DNA from: Methylocaldum sp. 14B
GTDB lineage: Bacteria; Pseudomonadota; Gammaproteobacteria; Methylococcales; Methylococcaceae
Reading direction: 5' to 3'
Length of the DNA: 64,000 nucleotides
Assembly: GCF_002005105.1 (NCBI RefSeq)
Contig: NZ_MSCV01000028.1
Coordinates: 1-64,000 of the forward strand
The notes under the pieces are model-generated. The model searched no databases. It was not told where the DNA came from and saw only the letters and a list, made by a program, of their open reading frames with translations. The first letter of the stretch is position 1. Every line of letters starts with the position of its first letter. The position numbers and the translations under genes were made by a program. Shown piece by piece: positions 1 through 8,900 of the stretch.

Positions 1-232
1 GAGTGTTTTTCAACCCGGTGTACGGATTCGTGTCGGGCGGGAAGAACGTAGATCGGCAATCCCTTGCCGACTTATCGGCTCGGCAACGGACTTTGTGGGA
101 AGGGGCGTCCTGGCGCTCCCAGGACGGCCTTTTGCGATTGGAAGGGTCGCGACTAAAGCGACCGTTTGCGATTGGGAAGGGATTGCCGACCTACATATCG
201 GGCTCCCTGATACCGGATCGGAAAATGCTCTA
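1..232. repeat. MITE-like composite repeat, TAGAGC family (type 2, left end cut by window)
   Basis: The right end reads GAAAATGCTCTA (221-232). The left end begins GAGTGTTTTTCAACC, an imperfect inverted partner whose first bases lie outside the window. The same outer sequences bound the element at 50702-50893. Inside are two palindromic units, 98-139 (42 bp, arms CGTCCTGG/CCAGGACG, loop CGCTC) and 140-173 (34 bp, arms GGTCGC/GCGACC, loop GACTAAA), followed by the recurring GATTGCCGACCTAC. Any ORF here is a by-product of the repeat. Confidence 0.75.
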
Positions 233-350
233 ATTCGGTCTGTCCGGCCATAATGCCGGCGTCATGATGCTCGGCCTGGCTCGGATGGACGAATTATCGG
301 TACGCGATGATTGTCCAAAAAAACTGGACCATTCAAAAAAGGAGCGAGCG

Positions 351-629
351 ATGAAACACCTGATAAGCATGCTGTTGCTAGCCAGCGCCGTCCTCTCGGT
401 ATCGCCGAGCATTCAAGCGGGCGAAGAGTTCTACGGCACCATTGAAAAGCGTCCCGAAGGCAAGGTCGGCACCTGGATGATAGGCGGTCGCGAGGTCGTG
501 GTGACGGAAAAAACCAAGTTGGAGGAAGACGACGGCCCTCTGGTGGTTGGAGCTTGCGTGGAGGTCGAGTACGAGGGAGGCTCGGTCGAGGAGATTGAAA
601 CCGAAAAGCCGGGGAAGTGCCGGAAGTAA
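351..629 (+). CDS. Small secreted DUF5666-like protein
   Basis: This 92-residue protein starts at the ATG preceded by AAAGGAG seven bases upstream; an upstream in-frame ATG at 264 lacks such a site. Residues 1-23 form a typical signal peptide (basic start, leucine-rich core, cleavage after SIQA). The mature part is a short acidic beta-type domain with a GTIEKRP..G.W.IGG..V pattern and a valine-rich GACVEVEY strand, which resembles DUF5666. It probably lies in the periplasm or outside the cell. It stands alone between two repeat elements with no operon partner. The family assignment rests on pattern only, and the function is unknown. Confidence 0.7.
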   Translation: MKHLISMLLLASAVLSVSPSIQAGEEFYGTIEKRPEGKVGTWMIGGREVVVTEKTKLEEDDGPLVVGACVEVEYEGGSVEEIETEKPGKCRK

Positions 630-831
630 CGGAACCCCTTTCATATGCCAATGGACTTGGAGAAACCTGAAGCCGGCCCCGCGAGAATTGGCCTTGAGCC
701 GGGTTATGATCAGCCAGGGCGCGGCTTCAGTAGTTCCGACATTGGCAACGATTTCCTGCCGAATCCGGCCACGCGGGATATAACCGCGCCCTAGCCGACC
801 GGAAAGCTCGGCACTACCGCGTCGTTCAAGC

Positions 832-1190
832 TAGAGCATTTTTATACCTACTGTACGGGCATTCGCGCGTAGGTCGGGAATCCCTTCCCAATCGCAAACG
901 GTCGCTTTAGTCGCGACCCTTCCAATCGCAAACGGCGTCTTCGGGAGCGCCGAAGCCGCCCTTCCCGACGCCGCCGTTGGGCCAACGGGTTTGTCGGCAA
1001 AGGATTGCCGACCTACGAATGTAGCACCCTGTAGGTCGGGAATCCTTTCCCGACGCCACGTCCCGGCCGAGCGTCTTCGTAGGCAAAGGATTGCCGACCT
1101 ACGAAAGCTTGAGTCGATCTACCCTGGCCGAAGGCGCCAACGACTCCTGCCAGGCCTGTTTTGCCGTACGAGCGAGATGAAAACGCTCTA
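832..1190. repeat. MITE-like composite repeat, TAGAGC family (type 1)
   Basis: It starts TAGAGCATTTTTATACC and ends GATGAAAACGCTCTA, an imperfect terminal inverted pair. Internally it carries a host hairpin (arms GTCGGGAA/TTCCCGAC) interrupted by two reverse-oriented palindromic units, 890-923 (34 bp) and 924-965 (42 bp, arms CTTCGG/CCGAAG). It also holds uninterrupted copies of the GTCGGGAA/GTCGGCAA hairpins at about 1036-1055 and 1083-1103. Close relatives lie at 7278, 17815 and 40153. A 12-bp inverted repeat (CTAAGTACATTC, 1188-1199 and 1281-1292) starts at the right end. Confidence 0.8.
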
Positions 1191-1296
1191 AGTACATTCA
1201 GGGAAGTCTTGCGGCATAGGCAACCTGCAGGACAACCCCGCCAATCAAGCCAATCAGTCGAGATTCCGCAAATATTTGCGGAATGTACTTAGCTCC

Positions 1297-1785
1297 TCAT
1301 GGCTTGCCTGCGGAGGAATCCACTTTCGTTTCGGTCCTCGCCTTTTCGCGGGCCACGCGCGCGAGGGTCACGTATTTGCTGCGCAGTATCGCCAATTCCT
1401 CTTCTTCCAGCTCTTCCAAATCCAACAGCGTGTCATCGGCTTTTTCGATGGCACGGATGAGTTCGTCCAGTTTCACTTGGAGGGCTTCGGTATCCCGGTT
1501 CTGGGTGTGCTGAATCAGGAATACCATCAGGAACGTCACGATGGTGGTCGCCGTATTGATCACCAGCTGCCAGGTATCGCTGAATCCGAAGATCGGTCCG
1601 CTGACGACCCATACCAGGATCACGATCATTGCGATGTTGAAAGCCAAGGGCCGCCCCGACAAGCGAGAGAACAGTCTCGCGAACCGGTCGAACTTGGCGT
1701 TCCAGTAAGCGGTATTCTCGAGGTTCTTCTTAGCCCAGGCGGCGCATTTGACTAGAAAAGCAAGCATACGGATATACCAAGACAT
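1297..1785 (-). CDS. Low-affinity iron permease family protein
   Basis: The protein is 162 residues and matches the bacterial members of the low-affinity iron permease family (Fe_per, PF04120). Two hydrophobic segments around residues 45-65 and 75-95 flank the diagnostic FSDTWQLVINTATTIVTFL motif and the HTQNRD sequence. A charged, probably coiled C-terminal half follows (LDELIRAIEKADDTLLDLEELEEEEL). Bacterial members are usually small inner-membrane proteins whose iron transport is unproven, so the name describes the family and not the activity. It is a single gene, transcribed away from the ABC exporter operon behind it. Confidence 0.85.
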   Translation of the reverse strand: MSWYIRMLAFLVKCAAWAKKNLENTAYWNAKFDRFARLFSRLSGRPLAFNIAMIVILVWVVSGPIFGFSDTWQLVINTATTIVTFLMVFLIQHTQNRDTEALQVKLDELIRAIEKADDTLLDLEELEEEELAILRSKYVTLARVAREKARTETKVDSSAGKP

Positions 1786-1992
1786 CGCGGCATTCCTCCA
1801 GATTTCGGATCTTTGTAGCTCATTGTTTTTAGATCGATCGGACCAAGCTTGAACACGACCGAGCGGCCCACTAGCCAGTGTAGGGTTTTGCCGCGTGGAC
1901 AGCCAGAGGCGTTTTGAAAGAAATCAATCTCGGCGGCCGGCTTTGGTAAATCGGCCTGGATCCGGCAATAGAAGAAGAGAATTCGACTGAAA

Positions 1993-2682
1993 CTACGCCG
2001 GCCGCCAGTCGGCGTTGATTTTGCCGTCGACAAGGCCGATGCGCCGGTCGGCGGCCGAAGCGAATTCAGCGTCGTGGGTCACGGCGACCACCGTCTTGCC
2101 CATTTGGTGAGCCAGATCGTGGAGAATCTGCCGCACCGTGGCACTCGATACCGAGTCGAGATTGCCGGTCGGCTCGTCGGCCAGAACGACCAGGGGATCG
2201 TTGGCCAGCGCGCGGGCGATGGCGACGCGCTGACGCTGCCCCCCCGAGAGCTGGTGCGGATGTTTCGCGCTCTGCTCGGCGACGCCCAGCCGAGCCAACA
2301 ATTCCATGCCGCGCGAACGGATCGCGGCATCGCCGTGCTTGCCGAGCCGCCGCATCGGCAGCGTAACGTTGTCGAGCACCGAAAACTCGGCGAGCAGGAA
2401 ATGGAACTGGAACACGAATCCCAGTTTCTCCAGCCGGCGGTTCGCCAACTCGTTCTCGCCGTACGCCGAAGTATCCTCGCCGTCCAGCCACACCCGCCCC
2501 GAGGTGGGAACGTCGAGCAGACCGAGCAGATAGAGCAGCGAGGACTTGCCGGAACCGGAAGGCCCCATGATGCAGACGAACTCGCCCCGCTCGATATCGA
2601 GGTTGATGTCCTCCACCAGGGTCACCGGAACTTCCCCGGCCAGCGTGCGCCCGAGATGCTCGGCTCGCAGGACCGCCGTCAT
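1993..2682 (-). CDS. ABC transporter ATP-binding protein (LolD/MacB type)
   Basis: This 229-residue ATPase has Walker A GPSGSGKSS (about residue 40), a Q-loop near FVFQFHFLL, signature LSGGQRQR, Walker B VVLADEPTGNLD and an H-loop in VAVTHD. The start is the ATG at 2682, which overlaps the permease stop as ATGA, so translation is coupled; the longer open frame upstream is antisense-like and lacks homology. LolD/MacB-type ATPases power FtsX-like permeases that extract or export molecules from the outer face of the inner membrane. It is the last gene of a three-gene operon (adaptor, permease, ATPase). The substrate cannot be told from sequence. Confidence 0.93.
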   Translation of the reverse strand: MTAVLRAEHLGRTLAGEVPVTLVEDINLDIERGEFVCIMGPSGSGKSSLLYLLGLLDVPTSGRVWLDGEDTSAYGENELANRRLEKLGFVFQFHFLLAEFSVLDNVTLPMRRLGKHGDAAIRSRGMELLARLGVAEQSAKHPHQLSGGQRQRVAIARALANDPLVVLADEPTGNLDSVSSATVRQILHDLAHQMGKTVVAVTHDAEFASAADRRIGLVDGKINADWRPA

Positions 2683-3923
2683 GCGGCGCCCCGCAGAATC
2701 TCCACGGGATGCACGCGGCCCGCGCGGCGCGCCGGCAGATAGGCGGCGAGAATGCACGAGACGAGGGCGAAAGCGGTGGCGATGGCGAATTGTTCCGGTC
2801 CCCACCAGATCGGCATCTGCACTTTTTCCGTAATGCCGGGCGGCCTGAACTCGATGGTCGACAGCAGCTTCATGAGTCCGGCCCCCAGAACCAGGCCGAA
2901 TACGCTGCCCACCACGCCGATGATGACCCCTTCGAGCAAAAAGATGAGGCGTACATCGCGGGCGTGAAAGCCGATGGATTTCAGGATCGCGATATCGCGG
3001 GTCTTTTCCATCACGATGGTCGACAGGGTGTTGTATATCCCGAAGGACGCCACGATGAGGATCGCCGACACGACGCTGTACATGATGATGTTGCGTACGA
3101 TCAGCACGCTCAAGATGTCCTCGGAGGCTTCGATCCACGACACCGACTTGTAGCCGGCGACCGCTTCGATTCGCTGGGCGGCATCGCGGGCCTCGTAGGG
3201 GTCGTCGAGCTGGATGATCAAGCGGTTAACCCGATTGGGCCGGTCGAACATCACCTGGGCGCGCTTCAGCAAGGTGAACGTCTGGGTCTCGTCGTAGTTC
3301 GCGTTGCCGGTGCGGAAGATACCGACCACCTTCATCGGACGGCTGGCGCCGTTCGCGGCGACCACGTTCACGTTGCGGCCCAGGCCGAGATTGAATTTCT
3401 GCGCCAGCCCCGTGCCGATGACGATTCCGTTCGGATTGGCCGCGAGCGCGTCGATCGAGCCTTCGATCATCTTCTCCTCGAGCGTCGACACCGTCTTCAT
3501 CTTGTCCGGCACCACGCCCGAGAGGGTGACGCTTTCCTCCCGGCCGGCGAATACGAGCACGGCCGAACCGACCAGTACCGGCGCGACCTTCAGCCCGGGC
3601 ATGGACTCGACGAATTCGAGTTTTTCGCGATAACCGCGGATGCCGCGCGTTTCCGTCTGCGGCTTGACGTTGCTGATCCGGATCGCGCCGCCCGCCCAGC
3701 GCAGCTCCGCCGGCTGCGTCCGGGGCAAGCGGTATTCGTCGTAGACCGTGATGTGCGGGCTGTTGTCGATGAGACGCTTGATGAAGTCCTTCTCGGAACC
3801 GCGCATCAGGGACGACACCGCCAGGAAGAAGGCGACGCCGAGTATGACTCCGGTAAGCGAAACAAAAGTCTGGCGTGTGCGACCCGTAAGATGCGTGAGC
3901 GCCACCTGGAGCTGGATGCGCAT
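2679..3923 (-). CDS. ABC transporter permease, FtsX/MacB type
   Basis: The protein is 414 residues with the FtsX-family layout: an N-terminal membrane segment (about residues 17-40), a large periplasmic MacB-like domain (about 45-270), then three C-terminal membrane segments (about 280-305, 330-360 and 380-405) with the IAILKSIGFHARDVRLIFLLEG coupling region. The C-terminus PARRAGRVHPVEILRGA is typical. The gene starts inside a TGATG overlap with the adaptor gene and ends in an ATGA overlap with the ATPase gene, so the three are a tightly coupled operon. Such permeases work by mechanotransmission instead of forming a substrate tunnel. Confidence 0.92.
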   Translation of the reverse strand: MRIQLQVALTHLTGRTRQTFVSLTGVILGVAFFLAVSSLMRGSEKDFIKRLIDNSPHITVYDEYRLPRTQPAELRWAGGAIRISNVKPQTETRGIRGYREKLEFVESMPGLKVAPVLVGSAVLVFAGREESVTLSGVVPDKMKTVSTLEEKMIEGSIDALAANPNGIVIGTGLAQKFNLGLGRNVNVVAANGASRPMKVVGIFRTGNANYDETQTFTLLKRAQVMFDRPNRVNRLIIQLDDPYEARDAAQRIEAVAGYKSVSWIEASEDILSVLIVRNIIMYSVVSAILIVASFGIYNTLSTIVMEKTRDIAILKSIGFHARDVRLIFLLEGVIIGVVGSVFGLVLGAGLMKLLSTIEFRPPGITEKVQMPIWWGPEQFAIATAFALVSCILAAYLPARRAGRVHPVEILRGAA

Positions 3924-4942
3924 CAGGACACCGGCACGGGAGATGACGAACGGATACGGGCGGCGCGTCCGTCGCGAAGGTTTTCCGAAGGCGTCTCGAC
4001 GACTTGGGCCTCCGGAGACAGTCCCTCGACGATTTCGGTACGAACGGCGCCGGTTACGCCGGTCCGCACCGGCTGCTGGTGTAGCCTCCCGTCCTCAACC
4101 ACCCAAATGGTGCCGTTCTGGACCGCGGTGGACGGTACCAGCAGGGCATTTTCCCGTTCGGAAACGATCAGGTTGGCGTCGACCGTCATGCCCACCTGCA
4201 ACTTCTCCGGGTCGGCGAGCCGGATGCGAACCCGGTAGCTGCGTGCGATCGGGTCGCCCTTGGGCGTGATTTCGCTGACTTCGCCGTCGAGTACTTCGTC
4301 CGGCAGCGCGTCGGCGCGCAACACCGCCTTCTGCCCCACATGCACCCGCAAAATGTCTTCTTCGTCCACCTCGGCCGTGACCCGCAAAGGCGCGCAACAA
4401 GAGAGATAGAACAGGGCCTGTCCGGCGGGAATGAACTGGCCGATCTCGCCGTCGCGCCGGATGATCAGGCCGTCCGCGGGCGCCGTGAGAGTCATGAAAT
4501 CACGCTGAGCCCGCGCGCGCTCCAGCGCCGCCTCGGCCGCTTCCAGATCGGAGCGCGCCCGGTCCAGTTCGACTTTGGCAATGACATTGCGGCGCACCAG
4601 TTCCTGCAAGCGCTGATACTGCGTGCGCGCGAACCGCACGCGGGCGGCCAGTTCCTCGACCGTGTTCCTCAAATCCGCGTCGTCGAGCCGAGCGAGTACC
4701 TGTCCCTTACGCACTTGACTCCCTTCATCGACGTTGAGTTCAACCAAATGGCCTGCCTGCCGCGCCGCGATCGGCAGCATGACCGTCGGTTCCACGGTGC
4801 CGGTCGCGTAAATCGCCTCCACCGCGGGCCCGCGAGTCGGCGTCACGACGGTGACCGTGACAGGACCTTCGCGCCACCAATAAATTCCGCCGGCGGCAGC
4901 GAGCACGCCGATGGCAAGAATCCAGATCCACTTTCTTTGCAT
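3923..4942 (-). CDS. Periplasmic adaptor (membrane fusion) subunit of ABC efflux system
   Basis: This 339-residue HlyD/MacA-like protein has an N-terminal membrane anchor (residues 5-22), a biotinyl-lipoyl half (VDEGSQVRKGQVLARLDDADL), a short alpha-helical hairpin (about 85-150), the second lipoyl half (LTAPADGLIIRRDGEIGQFI) and beta-barrel domains. It is the first gene of the operon and would link the FtsX-type permease to an outer-membrane TolC-like channel. No TolC gene is adjacent, so the channel is probably shared. The stop codon overlaps the permease ATG by one base. The substrate is unknown. Confidence 0.9.
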   Translation of the reverse strand: MQRKWIWILAIGVLAAAGGIYWWREGPVTVTVVTPTRGPAVEAIYATGTVEPTVMLPIAARQAGHLVELNVDEGSQVRKGQVLARLDDADLRNTVEELAARVRFARTQYQRLQELVRRNVIAKVELDRARSDLEAAEAALERARAQRDFMTLTAPADGLIIRRDGEIGQFIPAGQALFYLSCCAPLRVTAEVDEEDILRVHVGQKAVLRADALPDEVLDGEVSEITPKGDPIARSYRVRIRLADPEKLQVGMTVDANLIVSERENALLVPSTAVQNGTIWVVEDGRLHQQPVRTGVTGAVRTEIVEGLSPEAQVVETPSENLRDGRAARIRSSSPVPVS

Positions 4943-5233
4943 TGTTCGGAAGGGGAGAATGACGGTCGTCGATGGTGGGTCTATTGCTGGTTAATTGTTA
5001 TAGCAAGAAAGGCGGCCCGGTTCCGGGCCCTGTCGAGACTGCCAGACTCGCCCGCATCGGGTTCTTGTAGAGGAAACATGCTCCCATTTTAAACGACATC
5101 GAGATGACGAAGCGCGGTCGGCTTGTCGATGCTCCCGACGATCACCCGTGCCGCTTCGAGAACTTTCTGCGACTTCATCGGATTGCCGCATGAACCGACG
5201 AAACCTCGGCAGTCTAATCGAAATGAAAGCATT

Positions 5234-5641
5234 ATGCGGATGAGCCAAGATATGATCAGTCTGATCTTCGAATCCGAGCAGCTAGCGAAAACCACCAAGC
5301 TTGCACCGGCGCCTTTCTTCCGAATCACCGGCAATTTCATCAGCCAAGGGCCCAACGGGACAGTGGTCGCCAAATTCAGCAATCACTTCTGGGATATGCA
5401 AGGCCAGCAGCACTTCACCCAGTACGCCTGCCATGACCGGACGTCGATCCATTTTGAGGATGCGCTGGCAAACACCTCGGAAAGCTTCGGCCCGTTCGAT
5501 GAAATCTCCGTTGCCGATGGAGTGGTCTACGCCAATGGCCAACTCTTCGCCCGGTTCACCGAGGAAACACAACTCTGGCATTGTTACAAGACCGATACCT
5601 ATTGGTTGAGCATGATCATCGCGTCGCCGCCCTCGCTGTAG
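5234..5641 (+). CDS. Hypothetical protein
   Basis: The frame stays open from 5123, but the most likely start is the ATG at 5234 (MRMSQDMISL), giving 135 residues. I recognise no family. The product looks soluble: aromatic-rich, with many short polar strands (FFRITGNFISQGPNGTVVAKFSNHFWD) and no signal peptide or membrane segment. The Shine-Dalgarno signal is weak. It sits alone between two genes on the other strand. Codon use resembles the neighbouring genes, which favours a real gene, but an overlapping antisense frame (5089-5382) makes this less than certain. Confidence 0.55.
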   Translation: MRMSQDMISLIFESEQLAKTTKLAPAPFFRITGNFISQGPNGTVVAKFSNHFWDMQGQQHFTQYACHDRTSIHFEDALANTSESFGPFDEISVADGVVYANGQLFARFTEETQLWHCYKTDTYWLSMIIASPPSL

Positions 5642-5693
5642 ATTGAGTCTTCCTGCAAGGGATTCGACGCCACTATTTCGCTGGGTCCGTTCC

Positions 5694-6746
5694 CTAACTT
5701 AAAGCTCTTTCCCGGGCACTCCATTCCTGAAACGAGGCATAGGCTATGGCGAGCAAGGTCGGACCCAGAAATATGCCGAGGAAGCCAAAGGCCATCACCC
5801 CGCCCAAAGTTCCGAGAAACACCAGGATGAATGGCAGATGACTCCCTTTGCCGATGAAATAGGGCTTAAGAAAATTATCGACGAGCCCCACCACTAGAAG
5901 TCCCCAGAGCACGAGAAAGACGGCCCACCCCGTCGAACCCTTTCCGAACAGCCAGATGGCCGCGGGTAACCAGATTAATGCGGGACCGACGGGAATCAAG
6001 GACAGAACGCACGCCAGCACGCCGAGCAACAGGACGCGGGGGATGCCCGCGATCCACAACCCGATACCAACCAAAATCCCCTGAATCAACGCGGTACCGA
6101 TAACGCCGTAAACGACGCCTTTGATGGTGTCCCCCGCCACATGGAGTAATGCCGGCGCCCGTTGGCCGCCGACCCGGGTGAATAAGGGGGCCAGCCTTGT
6201 GGATAACGCGGCACCGTCCCGATACAAAAAGAACGCGATGAACACGCTGAGGCTTAAGTACAGGAGACTTTCTCCGAAGTTTGCCGCACTGCGCAACGCC
6301 CAATCTCGCAGGGGCATGAGGTACTTCAGCAACGCCTCGGTCAAGCGGGCGCCGCTCCCCGCCATCTCTTGCCAGTGGTCGTGCAGACGCGAACCCACAA
6401 CCGGCAGCTTGGCTACCCACGCGGGTGGGGTCGGCGGTCCCTCACTGAGGAGTTGCCGTGCCATCTCCACGAGCGCGGTCACGTCTTCCGCCAAACTGGT
6501 GCCGAGGAGCGCCAAGGGGACAATCAAGACGGCTGCCACTATCAGGACCATCAGTCCACTGGCCAATCCTTTCCGGCCCGCGACGGCCGATTCGATCCTT
6601 TGATAAACCGGCCACGTGGAAAAGGCCAGGATGACCGACCACAGGATCGCCGAAAGGAACGGACGCAGCACGACGAAACAGCCCAGGATCAATACGAGGA
6701 CTACGGCGAAGCCGGCCCACTGGTCGACACGGTTTTCGCTCAGCAC
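5694..6746 (-). CDS. AI-2E family transporter
   Basis: This 350-residue polytopic inner-membrane protein belongs to the AI-2E family (PF01594; TqsA/PerM-like). It has paired N-terminal helices (about 12-50), a helix at 62-85, a soluble loop rich in PP and W (about 105-150) and five C-terminal helices ending in the conserved GGVMAFGFLGIFLGPTLLAI pattern. The start is a GTG at 6746 (MLSENRVDQW). Some family members export autoinducer-2; others are Na+/H+ antiporters, so the substrate is not assigned. It is a single transcription unit. Confidence 0.9.
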   Translation of the reverse strand: MLSENRVDQWAGFAVVLVLILGCFVVLRPFLSAILWSVILAFSTWPVYQRIESAVAGRKGLASGLMVLIVAAVLIVPLALLGTSLAEDVTALVEMARQLLSEGPPTPPAWVAKLPVVGSRLHDHWQEMAGSGARLTEALLKYLMPLRDWALRSAANFGESLLYLSLSVFIAFFLYRDGAALSTRLAPLFTRVGGQRAPALLHVAGDTIKGVVYGVIGTALIQGILVGIGLWIAGIPRVLLLGVLACVLSLIPVGPALIWLPAAIWLFGKGSTGWAVFLVLWGLLVVGLVDNFLKPYFIGKGSHLPFILVFLGTLGGVMAFGFLGIFLGPTLLAIAYASFQEWSARERALS

Positions 6747-6819
6747 GTCGTTTTCTCAGATCGACTGGAAATGCCCAATCACCACCCGCTTACTGTTCGT
6801 AACGAAAGTCAAACCACAT

Positions 6820-6950
6820 CGTCACCCCGGCATGGAAGGGGCCGACTAAAGGCCCGTTTGCGATTGGGACTGCCGGGATCCAGGTTACAAGGATGTAGAG
6901 GGCCGGCCATCCTTGGCCTCTGGATTCCGGCACTCCCTGCCGGAATGACG
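6820..6950. repeat. Inverted-repeat element CGTCAYYCCGGCA, with an inserted palindromic unit
   Basis: The region is bounded by CGTCACCCCGGCA (6820) and TGCCGGAATGACG (6950) as inverted ends. The left hairpin is split by a 32-bp palindromic unit at 6834-6865 (arms GGGCC/GGCCC, loop GACTAAA, tail GTTTGCGATT). Internal GGCCGGCCATCCTTGGCC and CTGGATTCCGG form further palindromes. A related element lies inside 61296-61760. Between this element and 7277 the only structure I see is a run of CCTGTCCTGAGC/TCGAAGGG repeats at about 7079-7125. Confidence 0.65.
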
Positions 6951-7277
6951 GGTAATACTGGCATTGCTTTCTTCACTCACTGTAAAAGATAAGGAAAGGT
7001 CGAGCCCTGTCGTTCTCCAAAGCCCTTGGTAGTCTAAGAGGGTGTTTAGAAAGCGTCACGCGCGGCCCGAAGGCAAGCCTGTCCTGAGCTCCGTCGAAGG
7101 GTCCGTCCTGAGCTTGTCGAGGGGCTGCCCTCAGGCCGTGCAGTAGCTTCTCGCACACACGCTAAGCTAACCCACGACCTCTTTGGCTTCGGCATATCAA
7201 ACTCAATCGTTATCACTCCAAGCGCTCGCATATCCGCGCGTTTCGCGTCAAGCCAAGGACTCGAACGCTGTCCAGGC

Positions 7278-7600
7278 TAGAGCATTTTCATACCGACTGT
7301 ACGGGCATTCGCGAGTAGGTCGGCAATTCCTTCCCAATCGCAAACGGCGTCTTCGGGAAGGGGCTGGCCGGCGCTCCCGGCCAGGCCGTTTGCGATTGGA
7401 AGGGTCATCCCAGCGCTTCTGGGATGACCGTTTGCGATTGGAGCGTCGAAGCCGCACTTCCCGACAGTGCAGTTGGGCCAACGGCTTCGTCGGCAAAGGA
7501 TTGCCGACCTACGAAGGCTTGAATCAATTTACCGTCGCCGAAGGCGCCAACGACTCCTGCCAGGCCTGTTTTGCCGTACGAGCGAGATGAAAACGGCCTA
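7278..7600. repeat. MITE-like composite repeat, TAGAGC family, with units nested in a loop
   Basis: Left end TAGAGCATTTTCATACC at 7278; right end GATGAAAACGGCCTA at 7600, where the usual GCTCTA has changed to GGCCTA. Inside, a reverse-oriented 42-bp unit (7336-7358 plus 7440-7461) is split in its loop by two forward units, 7356-7397 (arms CTGGCCGG/CCGGCCAG) and 7398-7439 (arms GTCATCCCAG/CTGGGATGAC). The final CTA is the complement of the TAG stop codon of the desaturase gene. Confidence 0.8.
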
Positions 7601-8773
7601 GGCTCTTGGGAGCGTATATCGGCGCAGTAGTCGGGCGAAGTCGCCCAAGGCCTCGATGCCGGTGTCTTCCGCCTGCCGGCACCAATTCTCGAGCAATTGC
7701 ACGCGGGCTTCATAATGGCTGGCGGATCGGATCCAGAGCTGTTTCAGGTCGTGTTTGGAACGGTAGATCGTCTCGAGCGTCCGGCTCAAGTTCAGCGCCT
7801 GTTTTAAGGTTTGGCAGGCCGCTTCATCGAGTTCGACGCCCTCCCGGACCAGAAGCGTTTTTACCTTATGCAGCAAAGGCCGGTGGGCGGAAGGAGCGGC
7901 CTTCCACTCGTGCCGCAGTACCGGGAGCACGACGCGACGCCCGTACAAAGCCAGGACATGATGGCGGTTGCGCATTACGGCCTGGACCGTGGCCGGGTTG
8001 ATCGGTTTGGGAGCGCGCTCGAGGCGGATTCGAGGCGCCGTGCGGCGGATCTCGGCCAGCCGAAACCTTTGCAGCAGGCGGATGTAGACCCAGCCGATGT
8101 CCAATTCCCACCAGCGATGGGCGAGACGGGCCGAGGCCGGATACGCGTGGTGATTGTTATGCAATTCCTCGCCGCCGATGAGGAGCCCTAAGGGAAACAG
8201 GTTCGTGGAGGCGTCCGGGGTTTCGAAATTGCGATAGCCCCGGTAGTGGCCCAGGCCGTTGATCACGCCCGCCGCCCAAAAGGGAATCCAGAGCATTTGC
8301 ACCGCCCACACCGTGATGCCATACAGGCCGAATAGCACGACATCGATGACGAACAGCAGGGCAACGCCCCCGCCTCGATAGCGGCTGTAAAGGTTCCGTT
8401 CGATCCAGTCATTCGGGGTGCCATAGCCATAGTGGTCCAGCGTTTCGACGTGGCGGGCTTCGGCCCGGTATAACTCGGCGCCTTCCCACAGCACTTTCCG
8501 AATGCCGAAGACGCGGGGGCTGTGAGGGTCTTGCGGGCTTTCGCAATGGGCGTGGTGTTTGCGATGAATCGACACCCATTCCTTGGTGACTATACCGGTG
8601 GTCAGCCACAGCCAGAATCTGAAGAAATGGCTGACGACAGGATGGAGATTCAGAGCGCGATGCGCTTGGTGACGATGCAGGAAAATGGTCACACTGGCAA
8701 TGGTGACGTGGGTCAGGCCCAGGGTAATGGCAATGAGTCCCCATCCGGGAATGTTGAGCAATCCATCAATCAT
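7598..8773 (-). CDS. Acyl-CoA/acyl-lipid fatty acid desaturase
   Basis: This 391-residue membrane di-iron desaturase carries all three histidine boxes: HRHQAHR (about residue 33), HRKHHAH (about 70) and HNNHHA (about 208). Hydrophobic stretches lie at 10-30, 48-62, 137-158 and 165-180. It would introduce a double bond, probably delta-9, into membrane fatty acyl chains. After about residue 250 comes a long basic C-terminal extension of unknown role. The TAG stop codon is supplied by the last bases of the adjoining TAGAGC-family repeat, so the last codons may have changed when the repeat arrived. Confidence 0.9.
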   Translation of the reverse strand: MIDGLLNIPGWGLIAITLGLTHVTIASVTIFLHRHQAHRALNLHPVVSHFFRFWLWLTTGIVTKEWVSIHRKHHAHCESPQDPHSPRVFGIRKVLWEGAELYRAEARHVETLDHYGYGTPNDWIERNLYSRYRGGGVALLFVIDVVLFGLYGITVWAVQMLWIPFWAAGVINGLGHYRGYRNFETPDASTNLFPLGLLIGGEELHNNHHAYPASARLAHRWWELDIGWVYIRLLQRFRLAEIRRTAPRIRLERAPKPINPATVQAVMRNRHHVLALYGRRVVLPVLRHEWKAAPSAHRPLLHKVKTLLVREGVELDEAACQTLKQALNLSRTLETIYRSKHDLKQLWIRSASHYEARVQLLENWCRQAEDTGIEALGDFARLLRRYTLPRA

Positions 8774-8900
8774 CTATCCCTATCCTAAAAACGGGGGGAA
8801 TAACATGTTTAGTCCTTCATCGAATTAGAGCGAGTACGACCGGGAAGGTTTTGCACCGTGTCGCCAGCGTGCGCAGGCGACTTTTTGACGTTGCCGGCAC

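Noticed and set aside
2709-4238. 509-codon plus frame over the ABC operon
   Set aside because: Three overlapping minus-strand genes with canonical motifs explain the region.
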